A stretch of DNA of 64,000 nt from Prorocentrum cordatum (GCA_963575745.1 CAUYUJ010015726.1:345042-409041), one strand, 5' to 3'. Counted from the first letter of the stretch, positions 29,201 to 38,883 are shown. Notes: generated by a model from the sequence alone, not told the origin. Program-made: numbers and translations.

Positions 29201-30179
29201 CCAATCCGACCGCGAGAAGCTCGCGTTTCACATGGACTTGATTAAGAAGACTTCGTCGCTCAGGAGCGCGCTCTCGAAGTTTATAGGTGATCTGAAGGAG
29301 CGGGACGTCGACATGCAGATGGTGCTCACTGCGGATCCGAACGAGAAGCTGTGGAGGGCCTTCGTGAAGGCCAAGACGGATCTGACCACCTGCACCAACG
29401 CCATCTCGAACATCACCGCTAGCCTCGACGAAGTTGGCCTTACCTTCAGAGATACATACAATGAGCTTGTTTCCCTGTCCGGGGCATATTACACGCAGGC
29501 GGTCGGTTTGAAGATGGCTGCCAGGAAGGACGCGGTGACGGAGGCTTCGGAGAAGCTGCAGTCGACCCTGGACCAGAGCCCCGCGTACTCCACTTACAAG
29601 CTGCACGTCAGTGACACCAGCAGCTGGGCGGACATCGTCAAGATCGCAGACACCTTCAAGGAGCTGGCGGCCGCCGAAGTGTACCACCTTTGCGACGAGT
29701 TGAACAAGGTTTCGGACTCGCCGTCGTCTTCGTCGTCGCCGTCGTCGTCGTCAGCGTCGTCGTCGTCGTCTTGTGAGGGGATTTCTGCCCTGCCCGTCGA
29801 GGCAAAAAGCTCGGTTCGTTTCGTCGTCGTCGTCGTCATCGTCGTCGCCGTCGTCGTAGTCACAGTCGTCGCCCGTGTCGGAAAGGCTGTGAGCATCTAC
29901 TTGACCAAGCGCTCGGAGTACCAGGTACCAGCGGACCCCGAATGCAAACTCGTGGAGGATGCGCAGCTCAACGTAAAGCAGTGCGCTGCCATCGCAGCCA
30001 TGGCCGATATCACGAGAAGCCTCACTGACGATAAGCTGGTTTCGAACGAGGTGAGCTTGCGTAGCTCTCTCCAGAAAGTCCAGGGGAAGCTCAGGTTCTA
30101 CAAGGTTGAGCCGACCCTCTTGCACAGCGCAGTGGCGTTCAAGTTCAAGGCAGGGTTGGCTCTCAATTTCAGGCCGTGA
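26221..30179 (+). CDS. Unknown ~1162-aa protein, three-exon model
   Basis: Proposed exons are 26221-26397, 26691-29708 and 29886-30179; all junctions are phase 0 and both introns are GT..AG. Exon 1 encodes MADRGAKPARRR, a basic KRARKR and ICGLCDAGEQEP (Cys39, Cys42). Exon 2 opens LPESPEDRHKTFVDDVFIAT and has AFECFGCTDCVDF (Cys94, Cys97, Cys100), so the two Cys pairs meet only when spliced and may bind zinc. An acidic segment (DKKEDENFAQEVD), a Pro/Ser-rich low-complexity stretch (~260-370) and a long helical C-terminal half follow (e.g. KLPTIRKHLHLVTLAKEIVR, DDAISRLKDRVMNAI). No known domain is recognised. The unspliced frame is open from 26736 to the stop, reading intron 2 as Ser-rich then Val-rich nonsense. 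It resembles lineage-specific dinoflagellate families; function unknown. Confidence 0.7.
26398..26690 (+). other. Candidate intron 1 (GAC/GAG microsatellite)
   Basis: 293 bp, donor AGA|GTGGTT and acceptor GGGCAG|CTT, phase 0 on both sides. The interior is mostly GACGAC, GAGGAG and ACGAGGATAACGG repeats. Without removal the exon-1 frame stops at once (GTG GTT TGA). Confidence 0.6.
29709..29885 (+). other. Candidate intron 2 (TCG microsatellite, in frame)
   Basis: 177 bp, donor AAG|GTTTCG and acceptor GGAAAG|GCT, phase 0, with no stop codon. The interior is largely TCG/GTC triplets, giving poly-Ser then poly-Val if translated. Splicing joins LCDELNK directly to AVSIYLTKRSEYQ, which keeps the helical, charged character of the flanks. 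Confidence 0.6.
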
Positions 30180-30460
30180 ACGGATGTAGTGGAAGACAAA
30201 CTCAAGCTCGGATTGATTATCATTTTCAGACCGTGTTCAGCTCAAGTGTGGGGCCGCACTTGCATGGGGAAATGCAGACACTCGGATCGTCTGTGCAACT
30301 GACAGTGCAATCATGAGAGGTGGCCGAATCCACCAAAGTGCGCAGACAAGTCCTGCGTGCAGTTACGTGCAGTTTCTTTTGCTGTTGGAGGGGAAGAGAC
30401 TTGTTTCGGTATCTTCTTGACCCTTAGAGCTTTAAAAACAGAGAGGGGATGCCTCGCTTA
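30180..30460. other. 3' flank of the 26221 gene
   Basis: An imperfect duplication of the gene end is visible: CTCAATTTCAGGCCGTGAA at the stop and ATCATTTTCAGACCGTGTT ~55 bp later. No further gene. Confidence 0.4.
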
Positions 30461-30462
30461 TC

Positions 30463-30685
30463 GAGACGCTTTCGCGTTCAGCTCCGAAGTGTGCCCAATA
30501 TCCCTTAACGCTTCGCGTTCAGCACCGCCAGGCTGCTTTCCAAGACATGGGTGCGTCTTAAGGGCCGTCTTGGGGCCGTCTTGGGTCTTAGGGCCGTCTT
30601 GGGGCCGTCTTGGGTTCTTTATTCCAGAGGCTTTCGCCTTCGGCACCGACGATGCGCTTTACTCCAGGACGCTTCGCGTTTAGCC
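30463..30685 (+). repeat. ACGCTTTCGCGTTCAGC short repeats
   Basis: Four copies of (G/A)(A/G)CGCTT(T)CGCGTTCAGCNCCG lie near 30465, 30508, 30630 and 30668, interleaved with a GGGCCGTCTTGG cluster at 30550-30620. The core TTCGCGTT/TTCGCCTT is nearly palindromic. Confidence 0.7.
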
Positions 30686-30785
30686 CCGTCTGGATTGCCC
30701 CTTCGGTCTCCTGGGCTTGGCCCCCTCTTGGATCGCACGTGCGCTGGTGTATTATATGTTGGCCCTGTGTCCGCGGTGTTTCCGT

Positions 30786-31090
30786 GCTCTACCCTGCCCT
30801 GCCCCGCCTTGGCCCACTATGGTGTCTATGCGCTCTAGCTGCTATTCTAGTTTATTCAACTCCAGTCTACCCTGACCTATCCTACCCTTCCTTGCCCTAC
30901 TGCTACTCTGATTTAATCTACCCTGCTTTACTTCGATGCGCCCTACTATGCCTTGCCCTGCCCTTGCATTATGTGGGTTTCCTTCTTGTACTTGTAACTC
31001 CATCGCCCCTCTCTACTCTACCCTACGTTGCCCTCCCTTCGTCTACAGCGTTCTACTCTGCCCCATCCTACCCTGGGCGTCACTATCTAG
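30786..31090 (+). repeat. CTACCCTGCCCTAC low-complexity tract
   Basis: Pyrimidine-rich degenerate repeats of CTACCCTG, CCTTGCCCTAC and CTCTACCCTACG. No gene. Confidence 0.65.
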
Positions 31091-31205
31091 ACGGCGACGA
31101 TCAGCTAACTGGACATGATCAAAAGTAATCTCGCATGCTCACAGGGGGCTCTGGCGTGTACGGCCCAAGCGGGCAGCAAATATGATATGATACAGATGGA
31201 CGGCA

Positions 31206-31542
31206 GTTGCGGACACCGCGCGCAACATCAAACAGCCTTGTCCGCCACTGGGTCAAGCCTCGTGGCCGAGGTTGTCCTCGCCGCCGTCGCCCTAGCCGCG
31301 GTGGTCGTCGTGGTTGTCGTTGCCGTCGCCGTCGTTGTCGTCGCCTTCGTCGTCGTCGTCGCTTCCATCGTCTCGTCGATGACGACGAGATGACGGCAGC
31401 GACGATGACGACGGTGGCAGCGAGGAGGACGGCGACGACCACGATGACCGCCGCGGCTACGGCGACGGTGACCGCCGCTGCCAGGAGCCTTGATCACGTG
31501 GCGGCAAAGGATACTTTCATTGTTGCGCATGGTGTCCGCAAC
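31206..31542. mobile_element. Foldback element with GTC/GAC interior, 337 bp
   Basis: Left end GTTGCGGACACCGCGCGCAAC pairs with right end GTTGCGCATGGTGTCCGCAAC (31521-31542), with two mismatches in 22. The symmetry continues inwards (CCTTGTCCGCCACTGGGTCAAG against CTTGATCACGTGGCGGCAAAGG), giving arms of about 60-65 bp. The interior is (GTC)n that switches to (GAC)n near 31378, itself self-complementary, so the whole element could fold into one long hairpin. Confidence 0.65.
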
Positions 31543-31559
31543 ATTAGCCCATCTTTTTT

Positions 31560-31640
31560 ATAGCCTTTTTTATACCTTTTCTAAGCTTACACGCCAGAAT
31601 GCTCTTTGAGCCTTTTTGAAGCCTTTTGGGCGTTTCAAGT
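31560..31640 (+). repeat. AGCCTTTTTGAAGCC motif cluster
   Basis: TAGCCTTTTTTATACC, TTTGAGCCTTTTTGAAGCC and similar words. This is the same family as 19290-19990. Confidence 0.6.
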
Positions 31641-31796
31641 TCTTCAAGAGTCTAGCAGGCATTCCATTCTATAACCCTAATGATCAATGTTGGCGGTGGG
31701 CTGAATGAGCTGCACTTCGACCGCAGTCTTCCCAACGCGTGCCAACTTTGAGTTCGGGGAAGCGGGGGGGAGTGTCCACTAATTGTTTCCTTCTAC

Positions 31797-32167
31797 CGGA
31801 GGATCGCGCCTCATCGCCGATGCATCAGCGATGCGGCTCGATGCGGAGCTGATTTCCTCCACGCCAGTGCATCGCCGATGAATCGCCGATGCATCGTCGA
31901 TGCATCGTTGATGTATCGCCGATGTATCTCAGGAGGGGGAAAAATACACACACACACACAGAGACACAATCAATCGTCGACCCCCAGGGAAATATGGGAA
32001 AATATGGGAAGTGGGGGGGAAGACGAAAACTTAGAAAATATAGGAAAAATATTGGGAATCCTGTTATTTGTGTCTATTTTTTTGTGTGTCCCTGCCCCTT
32101 CAGTATCGGCGATTCGGCGCGACCCTCCGACATCCTCTACTCGGACCCCATCTAGGAGGCCTCTATC
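31797..32167 (+). repeat. GCATCG-rich dispersed element, copy 2
   Basis: Left end CCGGAGGATCGCGCCTCATCGCC; core ATGCGGCTCGATGCGGAGC then TCCTCCACGCCAGTGCATCG; an internal run of GATGCATCG words; right end CTACTCGGACCCCATCTAGGAGGCCTCTATC. Compared with the other copies it carries ~150 extra bp, including a (CA)n tract at 31948-31965 and an AT-rich segment. Confidence 0.8.
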
Positions 32168-32190
32168 ATGGTAGTACGGTTCAGACGCGG

Positions 32191-32320
32191 GGCGAAGGCT
32201 GGCAAACCCGTGGCTGCTAAAACGGAGCTCCAGGAAATTGATTTTTCTTTCCGGGAAGCAGATTTGTCTTTTTGTTCCGGCAAGACCGTTTTAGCAGCCA
32301 CGGATTTGCCAGCCTTCGCC
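32191..32320. repeat. 35-bp inverted repeat with 60-bp spacer
   Basis: The arm at 32191-32225 (GGCGAAGGCTGGCAAAC..GCTAAAACGG) pairs with 32286-32320 at 34 of 35 positions. The spacer holds an imperfect direct duplication (ATTGATTTTTCTTTCCGGGA and ATTTGTCTTTTTGTTCCGGC). It starts 24 bp after the right end of the GCATCG element copy 2. A transcript would form a long hairpin, but transcription is not shown. Confidence 0.85.
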
Positions 32321-32469
32321 CAGCTTCCGAACGATGATGAGGGTTGTGGAGGGACAGGTGGCCGAGGGGGAGGGAGGGGCGAAGTGTGGCAGAGGAGCAG
32401 AAGAGCACCTCACCGAGCGCGGCAGGGGCACCCCCCTGCTGGGCCCAGGATTGCTGTCGTGGGCGAGAT

Positions 32470-32560
32470 CCTCGAACCTCGAGCCAGGATCGAGCCTCGA
32501 TCCTCGAACCTCGATTTCCGATCCTCGAACCTCGATTTCCGATCCTCGATCCGATACCCT
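32470..32560 (+). repeat. 21-bp CGATCCTCGAACCTCGATTTC tandem repeat
   Basis: Three clean units and flanking partial CCTCGAGCCAGGATCGAGCC units, all built from CCTCGA/TCGAGG words that pair with each other. Confidence 0.8.
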
Positions 32561-32569
32561 GGCCTGGAG

Positions 32570-32990
32570 CCACGGACAGAAGTCATGGCGGCCTCGCCCC
32601 TGGGCCGCGACCCCGCGGATGCGGAGCGCTTCTTTGCGGATGCCCCGCGCGGAACGCACCCGTGCGACCGCGCATCTGCGGGATCACGCCCCGGAATCCA
32701 GACCGCGAGGGCGTGGATGGGGATTCGGGAGCGGCCAAGATGGGGGTGATGGCCGCGAGGGGGAAATCATGGCCGGGGCCATGATGTCTCCCAGAGGCGT
32801 ATGCCGCCTTCTGTTCCTCCAGTGTCGGGCGCCTCTCGCCGCGCCCACGGCGCCCCTGCGGGCAGCTGCGGTGCCCGGTGTGCTCCGCGCGCTCTGCGCG
32901 CGCGCGCGGGGGCGGAGGGCCGCGCACGCCCGCAAGCGGCGGTAGCAGCGGCCGCGCCGCCTCGCGCGCGAGCACCCTCGAGCCCCGGGA
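32570..32990. other. GC-rich segment, no gene accepted
   Basis: GCGCGC and GGCGGCAGCGG-rich DNA with open frames on both strands. None shows a motif or consistent coding signature. Confidence 0.35.
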
Positions 32991-34275
32991 GGAGGGGGAG
33001 GAGGAGGAGGAGGAGGAGGAGGGAGGAGGAAGGAGGAGGAGGAAAAGGAGGAGGAGGAGGAAAAGTTCGAGGAGAAGGAGGAGGAAGAGGAGGAGGAGGA
33101 GAGGAGGAGGAGGAGGAGGAGGAGGAGGAGCAGGAGGGGAGGAGGAGGAGGAGGAGGAGGAGGAGGGAGGGGGGGAATAAGAGGAGGAGGAGGAGGAGGA
33201 GGAGGAGGGAGGAGGAGGAGGAGGTGGAGAAGGAGGAGGAGGAGGAGGAGGCGGAGAAGGAGGAGATGGAGGAGGAGGAGAAAGAGGAGGAGGAGGAGGA
33301 GGAGGGAAAGAAGGAGGATGAGGAGGAGGAGGGAGGAGAGAGGAGAGAGGAGGGAGAAGGGAGGAGGAAGGAGGAAGGAGGAAGGAGGAAGGAGGAGGAG
33401 GAGGAGGAGGAGGAGATGGAGGACCTGTGTAGTCCCAAGAATCATCGACAATGTTGGCATAAACCCTCCTTCCAAGCTCCCTCTTCACAGGCCCCAGCGA
33501 GGGCTCATTTCCACTCAGGGAATTGCTTCGTTGGAAGGCTACCGCTTGAAGACCTTGAAGCATGCCAAGACATTGTTCTCGGGATTTCAACGCCATGGAT
33601 CAACCTGACTGTTACGTCTTGACGATCCTGAATTGTGCCAGAACGCCATTCATGGGACTTCAACACCACGAATCCTCGTAATCGTTGCACCCTCATAATC
33701 CTGAGTCTCAAAAACACCAGTTGTAGTACGATGACCATGGGATCCGTGAAACTGTTGCAACTGTTGACGAGGAGTGCGCGCGGCGCTAAGGCGAGAGCCG
33801 CCTTTTGAAACCACCCGCCCTGAATCCGCGAAGCTCTTGCAAACGTTTAAAGCGAATACGCGTGGCGCTAAGGCGAGAACCACCTTTTGAAAATGAACCG
33901 CCCTCAATCCCTGACACTCGTGTAGATGTTTACAACGCATGTGCGCGGCGCCAAGTCGAGAGCCACATCTTGAAAACCACCCACCCTCAATCCGCGAAAC
34001 CCTTGCACATGTTTACTAGGAATGTGCGCGGTGCTAAGGCGAGAGCCACATTTTGAAAACTGCCCGCTCTTAATCCGTGAAGCTCTTGCGAGTGTTTCAA
34101 ACGCATGTTCGCGGCGCTAAGGCGAGAGCCACAGTTTGAAAATGACCCGCTCTTAATCCGTGAAGCTGTTCCCAATGTTTAAACTCCAGGGTCACAAATG
34201 GTAAGGACGTTTCAGGCGAAACGCCTGGCCCGCCCTAAAAACTGGTCCCCTGGTGCGACAGGGAGGAGTTATTCT
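32991..34275 (+). repeat. Segmental duplication, unit A (~1.25 kb)
   Basis: Order: GAG purine tract (32991-33420); a unique-looking ~330 bp (GGACCTGTGTAGTCCCAAG..TTGGAAGGCTACCGCTTGAAG); an ~83-bp tandem array (33770-34180); and a tail GGTAAGGACGTTTCAGGCG..GCGACAGGGAGGAGTTATT. The same order repeats at 34276-35525. Sequence identity outside the arrays looks moderate (many substitutions), so the duplication is not recent. Confidence 0.85.
33770..34180 (+). repeat. ~83-bp tandem array, block A
   Basis: About five units of TTTTGAAAAC..CCGCYCTTAATCCG, then TGAAGCTCTTGCGARTGTTT and GCGCGGCGCTAAGGCGAGAG. Minus-strand translation gives recurring ..CGSRLSAA..RLKHSQELHGL.., which is repeat-derived. 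Confidence 0.85.
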
Positions 34276-35525
34276 TCGGGAAAAGGAAGGGAGGAGGAGG
34301 AGGAGGAGGAAGAGGAGGAGGATGAGGAGGGGGAGGCGGAGGAGGAGGAGGGAGGAGGAGGAGGAGGAGAAGGAGGATGGAGGAGGAGGAGGGAGGGAGG
34401 AGGAGGAGGAGGAGGAGGAGGAGAGGGAGGGGGAACAGGAGGGGAGGATGAGGAGGAGGAGGAGGAGGAAGAGGAGGAGGAGGAGGAGGAGGGGGTGGAG
34501 GAGGAGGAAGAGGAGGAGGAGGAGAAGGAGGAGGAGGAGGAGGGGAGGAGGGAGGGGGGAGGAGGAGGAGGAGGAGGAGGAGGAGGAGGAGGAGGAGGAG
34601 GAGGGGAGCTGGAGGAGAAGGGAGCGGGAGGGAAAGCAGGAGGAGGGGGAGGTAAGAGGAGGGGAGGAGGGGGACCAGTGCGAACCCAAGAGTTGTAGAC
34701 GATGTCGGAATAAGCTCTCCCTCGAGGTTCTCTCTTCATAGGCCCCTACAAGGGTTCATTTCCACTGAGTGAGCTGCCTCGTTGGGAGACAGCTGCTTGA
34801 AGACCCTGAAGCGAGCAAAAAAAAATTCTCGACATTCCAACGCGAGAATATGATTGTTACGTCTTGGCGATTCGGAATTGTGCCAGAAGACAGTTCGCTC
34901 TTGGGATTACAACTTTGCGAATCCATATATCTGCTGCGCCCTCTCAATCCTGAGTCTTACCAAAACACCATTTCCGGCATGTTGGCCATGCGACTCTATG
35001 AATTTCTTGCAAATGGTTAAGACGAGTCGCGGCGCCAAGTCAAGAGCCACATTTTGAAAAAAGTAATCGCCATCAATCCGTGCAGCCCTTGCACGTGTTT
35101 ACAACGAGCATGCGCGGCGCTAGGCGTGAGCCACACGTTGGAAAAAAATGCCCTCCATCCGTGAAGCTCTTGCGAAAGTTTAAAACGAATATGCGCGGCT
35201 CTAGAGGGAGAGCCACAGTTTGAACACCACCCGCTCTTAAACAGTAAAACCCTTGCAAATGTTTGAAGCGAGTGTGCGCGGCGCTGAGAGCCACATTTGG
35301 AAAAACTACCTTCTCTTAATCCGTGAAGCTCATGCGAGTGTTTCAAACGAATGCGCGCGGCGTTAAGGCGAGAGCCACATTTTGAAAACGACCCGCTCTT
35401 AATCCACGAAGCTGTTCCCAATGTTTAAGCTTGAGGGTCATGAGTGGTAAGGAAGTCCCAGGCGAAACGCCCTGCCCACCCTAAACACTGGCCTCGTGGC
35501 GCGACAGGGGGGAGTTATTTACAAG
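34276..35525 (+). repeat. Segmental duplication, unit B (~1.25 kb)
   Basis: GAG purine tract 34280-34665; the conserved spacer 34670-35010 (CCCAAGAGTTGTAGACG..CCTCGTTGGGAGACAGCTGC); the ~83-bp array 35035-35430; and a tail GGTAAGGAAGTCCCAGGCG..GCGACAGGGGGGAGTTATT. It parallels unit A throughout. Confidence 0.85.
35035..35430 (+). repeat. ~83-bp tandem array, block B
   Basis: About five units of the same family as 33770-34180, several slightly shortened (75-83 bp). Confidence 0.85.
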
Positions 35526-35760
35526 GTAAAGAATGGAGGAGGAGAAGGAGGAGGAGGAGGAGGAGGAGGAGGGAGGAGGAGGGAGGAGGGGGGAGGAGGA
35601 GGGAGGAGGGGGAGGAAGGAGGAGGAGGAGGAGGGAGGAGGAATAGCAGGAGAGGAGGGGGAGCAGGAAAGGAGGGGGAGCAAGAGAAGGAGGAGCAGGA
35701 GAGGAGGGAGAGGAGGAATTGGAGGAAGACTGGAGTTCGGGCAGGAGGAGAAGGGAGAAA
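35526..35760 (+). repeat. Segmental duplication, truncated unit C (GAG tract)
   Basis: The GAG/GGA purine tract follows the second tail exactly as in units A and B. The shared spacer does not follow, so the third unit breaks off within or just after the tract. Confidence 0.7.
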
Positions 35761-36541
35761 GAGGCTCCCTGGCAGACGGCTCTCGTCCCTCCTTCCTTTC
35801 CGGATGCGGCGAAGAGGGGGGTGAGGACCCGGAGTAGTGTGGAAATCAGACAGACAAGCATCGGGTTGGAGAGATGGGGCCGGGAGAGATAAGCATATCA
35901 TCAATATTCCCACGTATGTTCACGGTGCTTATTGCACAGCCGTACCCTGCATCTTCCCAACCCCTTCCTCCCAGCACGATGTTTCTTCTCGAGACACCAT
36001 GGCCCCCTCTTCTTAGTTCGACATGCTTATTGGAGAAGATGGGGAAGAAGGAAAGGAACACTGCAGACAGGCCTCCTTCCCAAGATGCTGATTGCGTACC
36101 TCATTCGAGGATTCGCTGGTCTCCCAGACTTAGCACCAGCCTAAGGCTCACCGCAACGGTCTCCCCCCCTTCCACCCACCCTTCCAGAGGAGGAGAAGGA
36201 AGAGGGAGGAAGAGTCCTGCAGAATCCTGCAGGGTGACGCCAAGCGGTCATGATCGAGCGCCGTCGCTGACGGCAAAGCACCTTTCAGCGGCAGCCTTGC
36301 ATTCGTTTGGTCAGGTAGGCTGTGCTAGCACGACCTCTTCTCGCATATATTCACTAGTTTCACTGTTTCACGAATTTCACGGAAAAAGGGACGAAGGGGC
36401 AGGAGGATGTGGGGGAAGAGGAGGACCAAGGAGGAGGAGGAGGCGGAGGAGGAGGGAGTGGGAGTTGGAATTGGAGTCACAGGACGAAGTCCTACCAACA
36501 ACTTCCCAGACCGCTTCTGGGCTTGACGAGTTAATTCCGTA
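35761..36541. other. Intergenic, nothing recognised
   Basis: Mixed composition with a small GGAGGAGG patch at ~36420-36460. No motif or repeat family identified. Confidence 0.4.
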
Positions 36542-36997
36542 TTATTGTAAGCCTTGGGACAGACCCCCCGGGGCAATTCTCTTTGAATGCTCCTGACGGG
36601 TCACTGCACGGCCCCCCAAGGCCAGAGTGCCACTGAGAAAAGTTAAATCCCGCAGTTTGCAATCGAGCGCCCCAAGACGAAAACACGATGACATGCGCCA
36701 CAGCCTGATACGGGCAGCTGACGCAGACCCGCGACAACGCCGACAACGGCGCCCAGAATCGTTGTCAAGGGCATGGTCGATCTCGAAAAACGTAAATATA
36801 ACAGCATCGAGGTTGGGAGGAGAAGGCGCGGGAGGAGGAGGAACATCCAAATCCTCATTCAGACTCGGGTCCTCACCGCCTCCGCTCGCTCTCGCGCTGG
36901 CCTTCCTCCTTCTCCGATTCTCCTTTTCGACGTTCCCCAAGAGCCGTTCAGCTTCCAAGGAGTCCAGGGCAGAGCGAATGATCCTGAGTCGGATCAA
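36542..36997 (-). pseudogene. Possible 3' part of a decayed retroelement ORF
   Basis: The minus-strand frame reads IRLRIIRSALDSLEAERLLG, then ENRRRRKASARASGGGEDPS, a Pro-rich linker and LDAVIFTFFEIDHALDNDSG. It looks like real protein rather than repeat, with a charged helical start. It lies directly downstream (minus orientation) of the RNase H relic in another frame, so it is probably the remainder of the same element. No catalytic motif is seen. Confidence 0.3.
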
Positions 36998-37017
36998 GTA
37001 GGCCTACATTGTAACCT

Positions 37018-37386
37018 TCAACGCCCTGCTTCTGACCTCGCCCGAGAGCCGACAACGTGTAGAACCCGCCTCGCCAGAATGTCCGCAGCAGCGTTCGCCC
37101 TGTCGAGCCAACGTTCCCCCTTCCATTCAGCAATGCCGTGTGACCCGAGGTGGGAGTTGACGAAGAAGACGGGCACCTGCTCGGTTTTCCGCTCGCCGCT
37201 ACAGAACAAGACCCCGATTTGGGCCCACGGCTCGCCGTGTTCCCCGTTCGGCGAGGCGTACTTCTCATGCTGCCAACCATCGCACACCATCTGAACGTCC
37301 GTGACAGCAGCGGTAAACGTGGGCGCCAGACGGAGGGTCACCCAGAAAGCATACAGCTCTCCCCGAGGAGCCGCTTGAACAGCCCC
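37018..37386 (-). pseudogene. Relic RNase H domain of a retroelement
   Basis: Reading on the minus strand gives GAVQAAPRGELYAFWVTLRL, then AAVTDVQMVCDGWQ, GEPWAQIGVLF, VPVFFVNSHLGSHGIAEWKG and LDRANAAADILARR. These follow the RNase H fold order: Glu in ELYA, Asp in the VTD strand, a SHL loop, and the late Asp region (usually GN.WAD, here GERWLDRA). The first catalytic strand with its Asp is missing: an in-frame stop and a frame change lie upstream. In dinoflagellate LINE-like elements such a domain follows the reverse transcriptase; none is visible here, so this is a fragment. Confidence 0.55.
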
Positions 37387-37507
37387 AGGTCACGCTCCAG
37401 CAACCGCCCTCGAAAGATTCTAGCTGAAACTCGTTATCAACACGCAGCGAGTCCGATACCAACCCTCTGAAACCTCGAACCCCTGGAGTCGCATGAGAGC
37501 GCTAGCA

Positions 37508-37690
37508 TTTGGTCCTTCGGTGGGGCTCCCTACGGGGCCACGAAACGTGTGAGGGGTGCGCCAAAATGGTTGACTGGTTCGGAGGGCAGAGGCAGGCATC
37601 GGAGGAGGGAAGGGGAGGGAGGAGGGGGAGGAGGAAGGAAGGAAGGAGAGGAACGCGGGGCACTGTCTCTGGACCTAACACCACGGGATG
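37508..37690 (+). repeat. Single copy of the 62.6 kb satellite edge plus GGA tract
   Basis: CCTTCGGTGGGGCTCCCTACGGGGCCACGAAACGTGTGAGGG matches the 78-bp satellite at 62640 onward. The GGAGGAGG..GGAACGCGGGG..CTGTCTCT that follows matches the last ~50 bases of the window. It appears to be one satellite edge plus its flank. Confidence 0.65.
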
Positions 37691-38161
37691 GTTGGGAAAT
37701 AAAACTAATTACCTCTGTCGCACCACTCGGCTTGATCCTTAACACGGGCGACCAGGGGCCCAGGAGAGGCCACGCCAGGCCCCCCCGCCCAGATCGGCCG
37801 ATTCCAGGCAGTCCTGCTTCCTCTCTTGCCGCTGGTGTCGGGAGGCCCGTCCGGTTGCTCGCGGGCCCCTGGGGGCCTCCGGAGGCCTCCGGATGCTTTC
37901 GGAGGCCTGCGGGGTTCTGCGGAGGTCCCCGGGAGACGTCTGGGGACCACAAAGAGGCCCGGCAAGGGCCAGAGGTGCCCCAAGCGCAAAGCCCTGGTCC
38001 TCGACCCTCTGCTCCTCGAGGCGCTCGGGCCAGCCAGCCGACCGCAGGGCGTAGGACCCGGGTGCCCCCCATACGCTCTTCGACGCGCGCGCCCGCGTCT
38101 CTCGACGTGTGTGGCGGTGTTTTCTCACCTCCGAGCGCGGAGAACTCGGAGAGCGGCCCGG
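37691..38161. other. GC-rich segment with GGAGGCC words, no gene accepted
   Basis: CCTCCGGAGGCCTCCGGATG and CGGAGGCCTGCGGGG-type repeats over 37870-37930. Open frames on both strands lack motifs. Confidence 0.4.
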
Positions 38162-38233
<72 letters not shown>

Positions 38234-38353
38234 ATTCATCTTCATCTTCATCTTCATCTTCATCTTCATCTTCATCATCATAATCATCTTCATCATCACC
38301 ACCACCATCATCATCATCACCATCATAATCATAAGCAGCAGCATCATCACCAG

Positions 38354-38385
<32 letters not shown>

Positions 38386-38540
38386 GCATCATCATCACCA
38401 TCAGTATCATCATCAGTCTCATCACCAGCAGCATCAGCATCATCACCATCATCGTCAGTATCATCACCAGTCTCATCATCAGCAGCATCAGCATCATCAG
38501 CAGCATCATCATCAGCATCATCGTCATCATCACCATCATG
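38162..38540 (+). repeat. (ATC/TCA)n microsatellite
   Basis: About 380 bp of ATC triplets with TTC and AGC/ACC variants. Poly-His, poly-Ile, poly-Asp and poly-Met frames all result from it. Confidence 0.97.
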
Positions 38541-38883
38541 GTTGCAGGGGCCACGTGAATGCTCTTGCCACCGCGCCTGCCCTGGCCGCTGCTCAAGCTC
38601 CTTTGGGGGCGCGCCGGCGCTCTCCCAGCTCACGCGGGAGGACCGTCCGAGGCGCGGCCGCGGAGGCTATACTCCAGCCCTGCGCTGCTGTGACTCACGG
38701 CCCGTCGCGGCCTGCCCAGGCCGCCCACGGCGCCCACGGCGCCGCAGTGCCCTCGTGCCGCCCCCTTCGGTGGCCTGCGGCAGCCGTGCGCCGACGTGCC
38801 GCCACCGCCGCCGCCGCCGCCTTTGCCCGCATCGCGCGGGGCCGCACGAGCGGCTCGGGACGATTGACATCGAAGGAGAAAAA
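38541..38883. other. GC-rich segment, no gene accepted
   Basis: GCC/GGC-rich DNA (CACGGCGCCCACGGCGCC). Frames are open by composition only. Confidence 0.35.

Noticed and set aside
29820-29875. Transmembrane helix (Val-rich) in the 26221 gene
   Set aside because: The Val run is read from GTC triplets inside the proposed intron 2.
32583-34741. Long Glu/Gly/Arg and Ser/Pro/Leu frames
   Set aside because: Translated GAG/CTC microsatellite.
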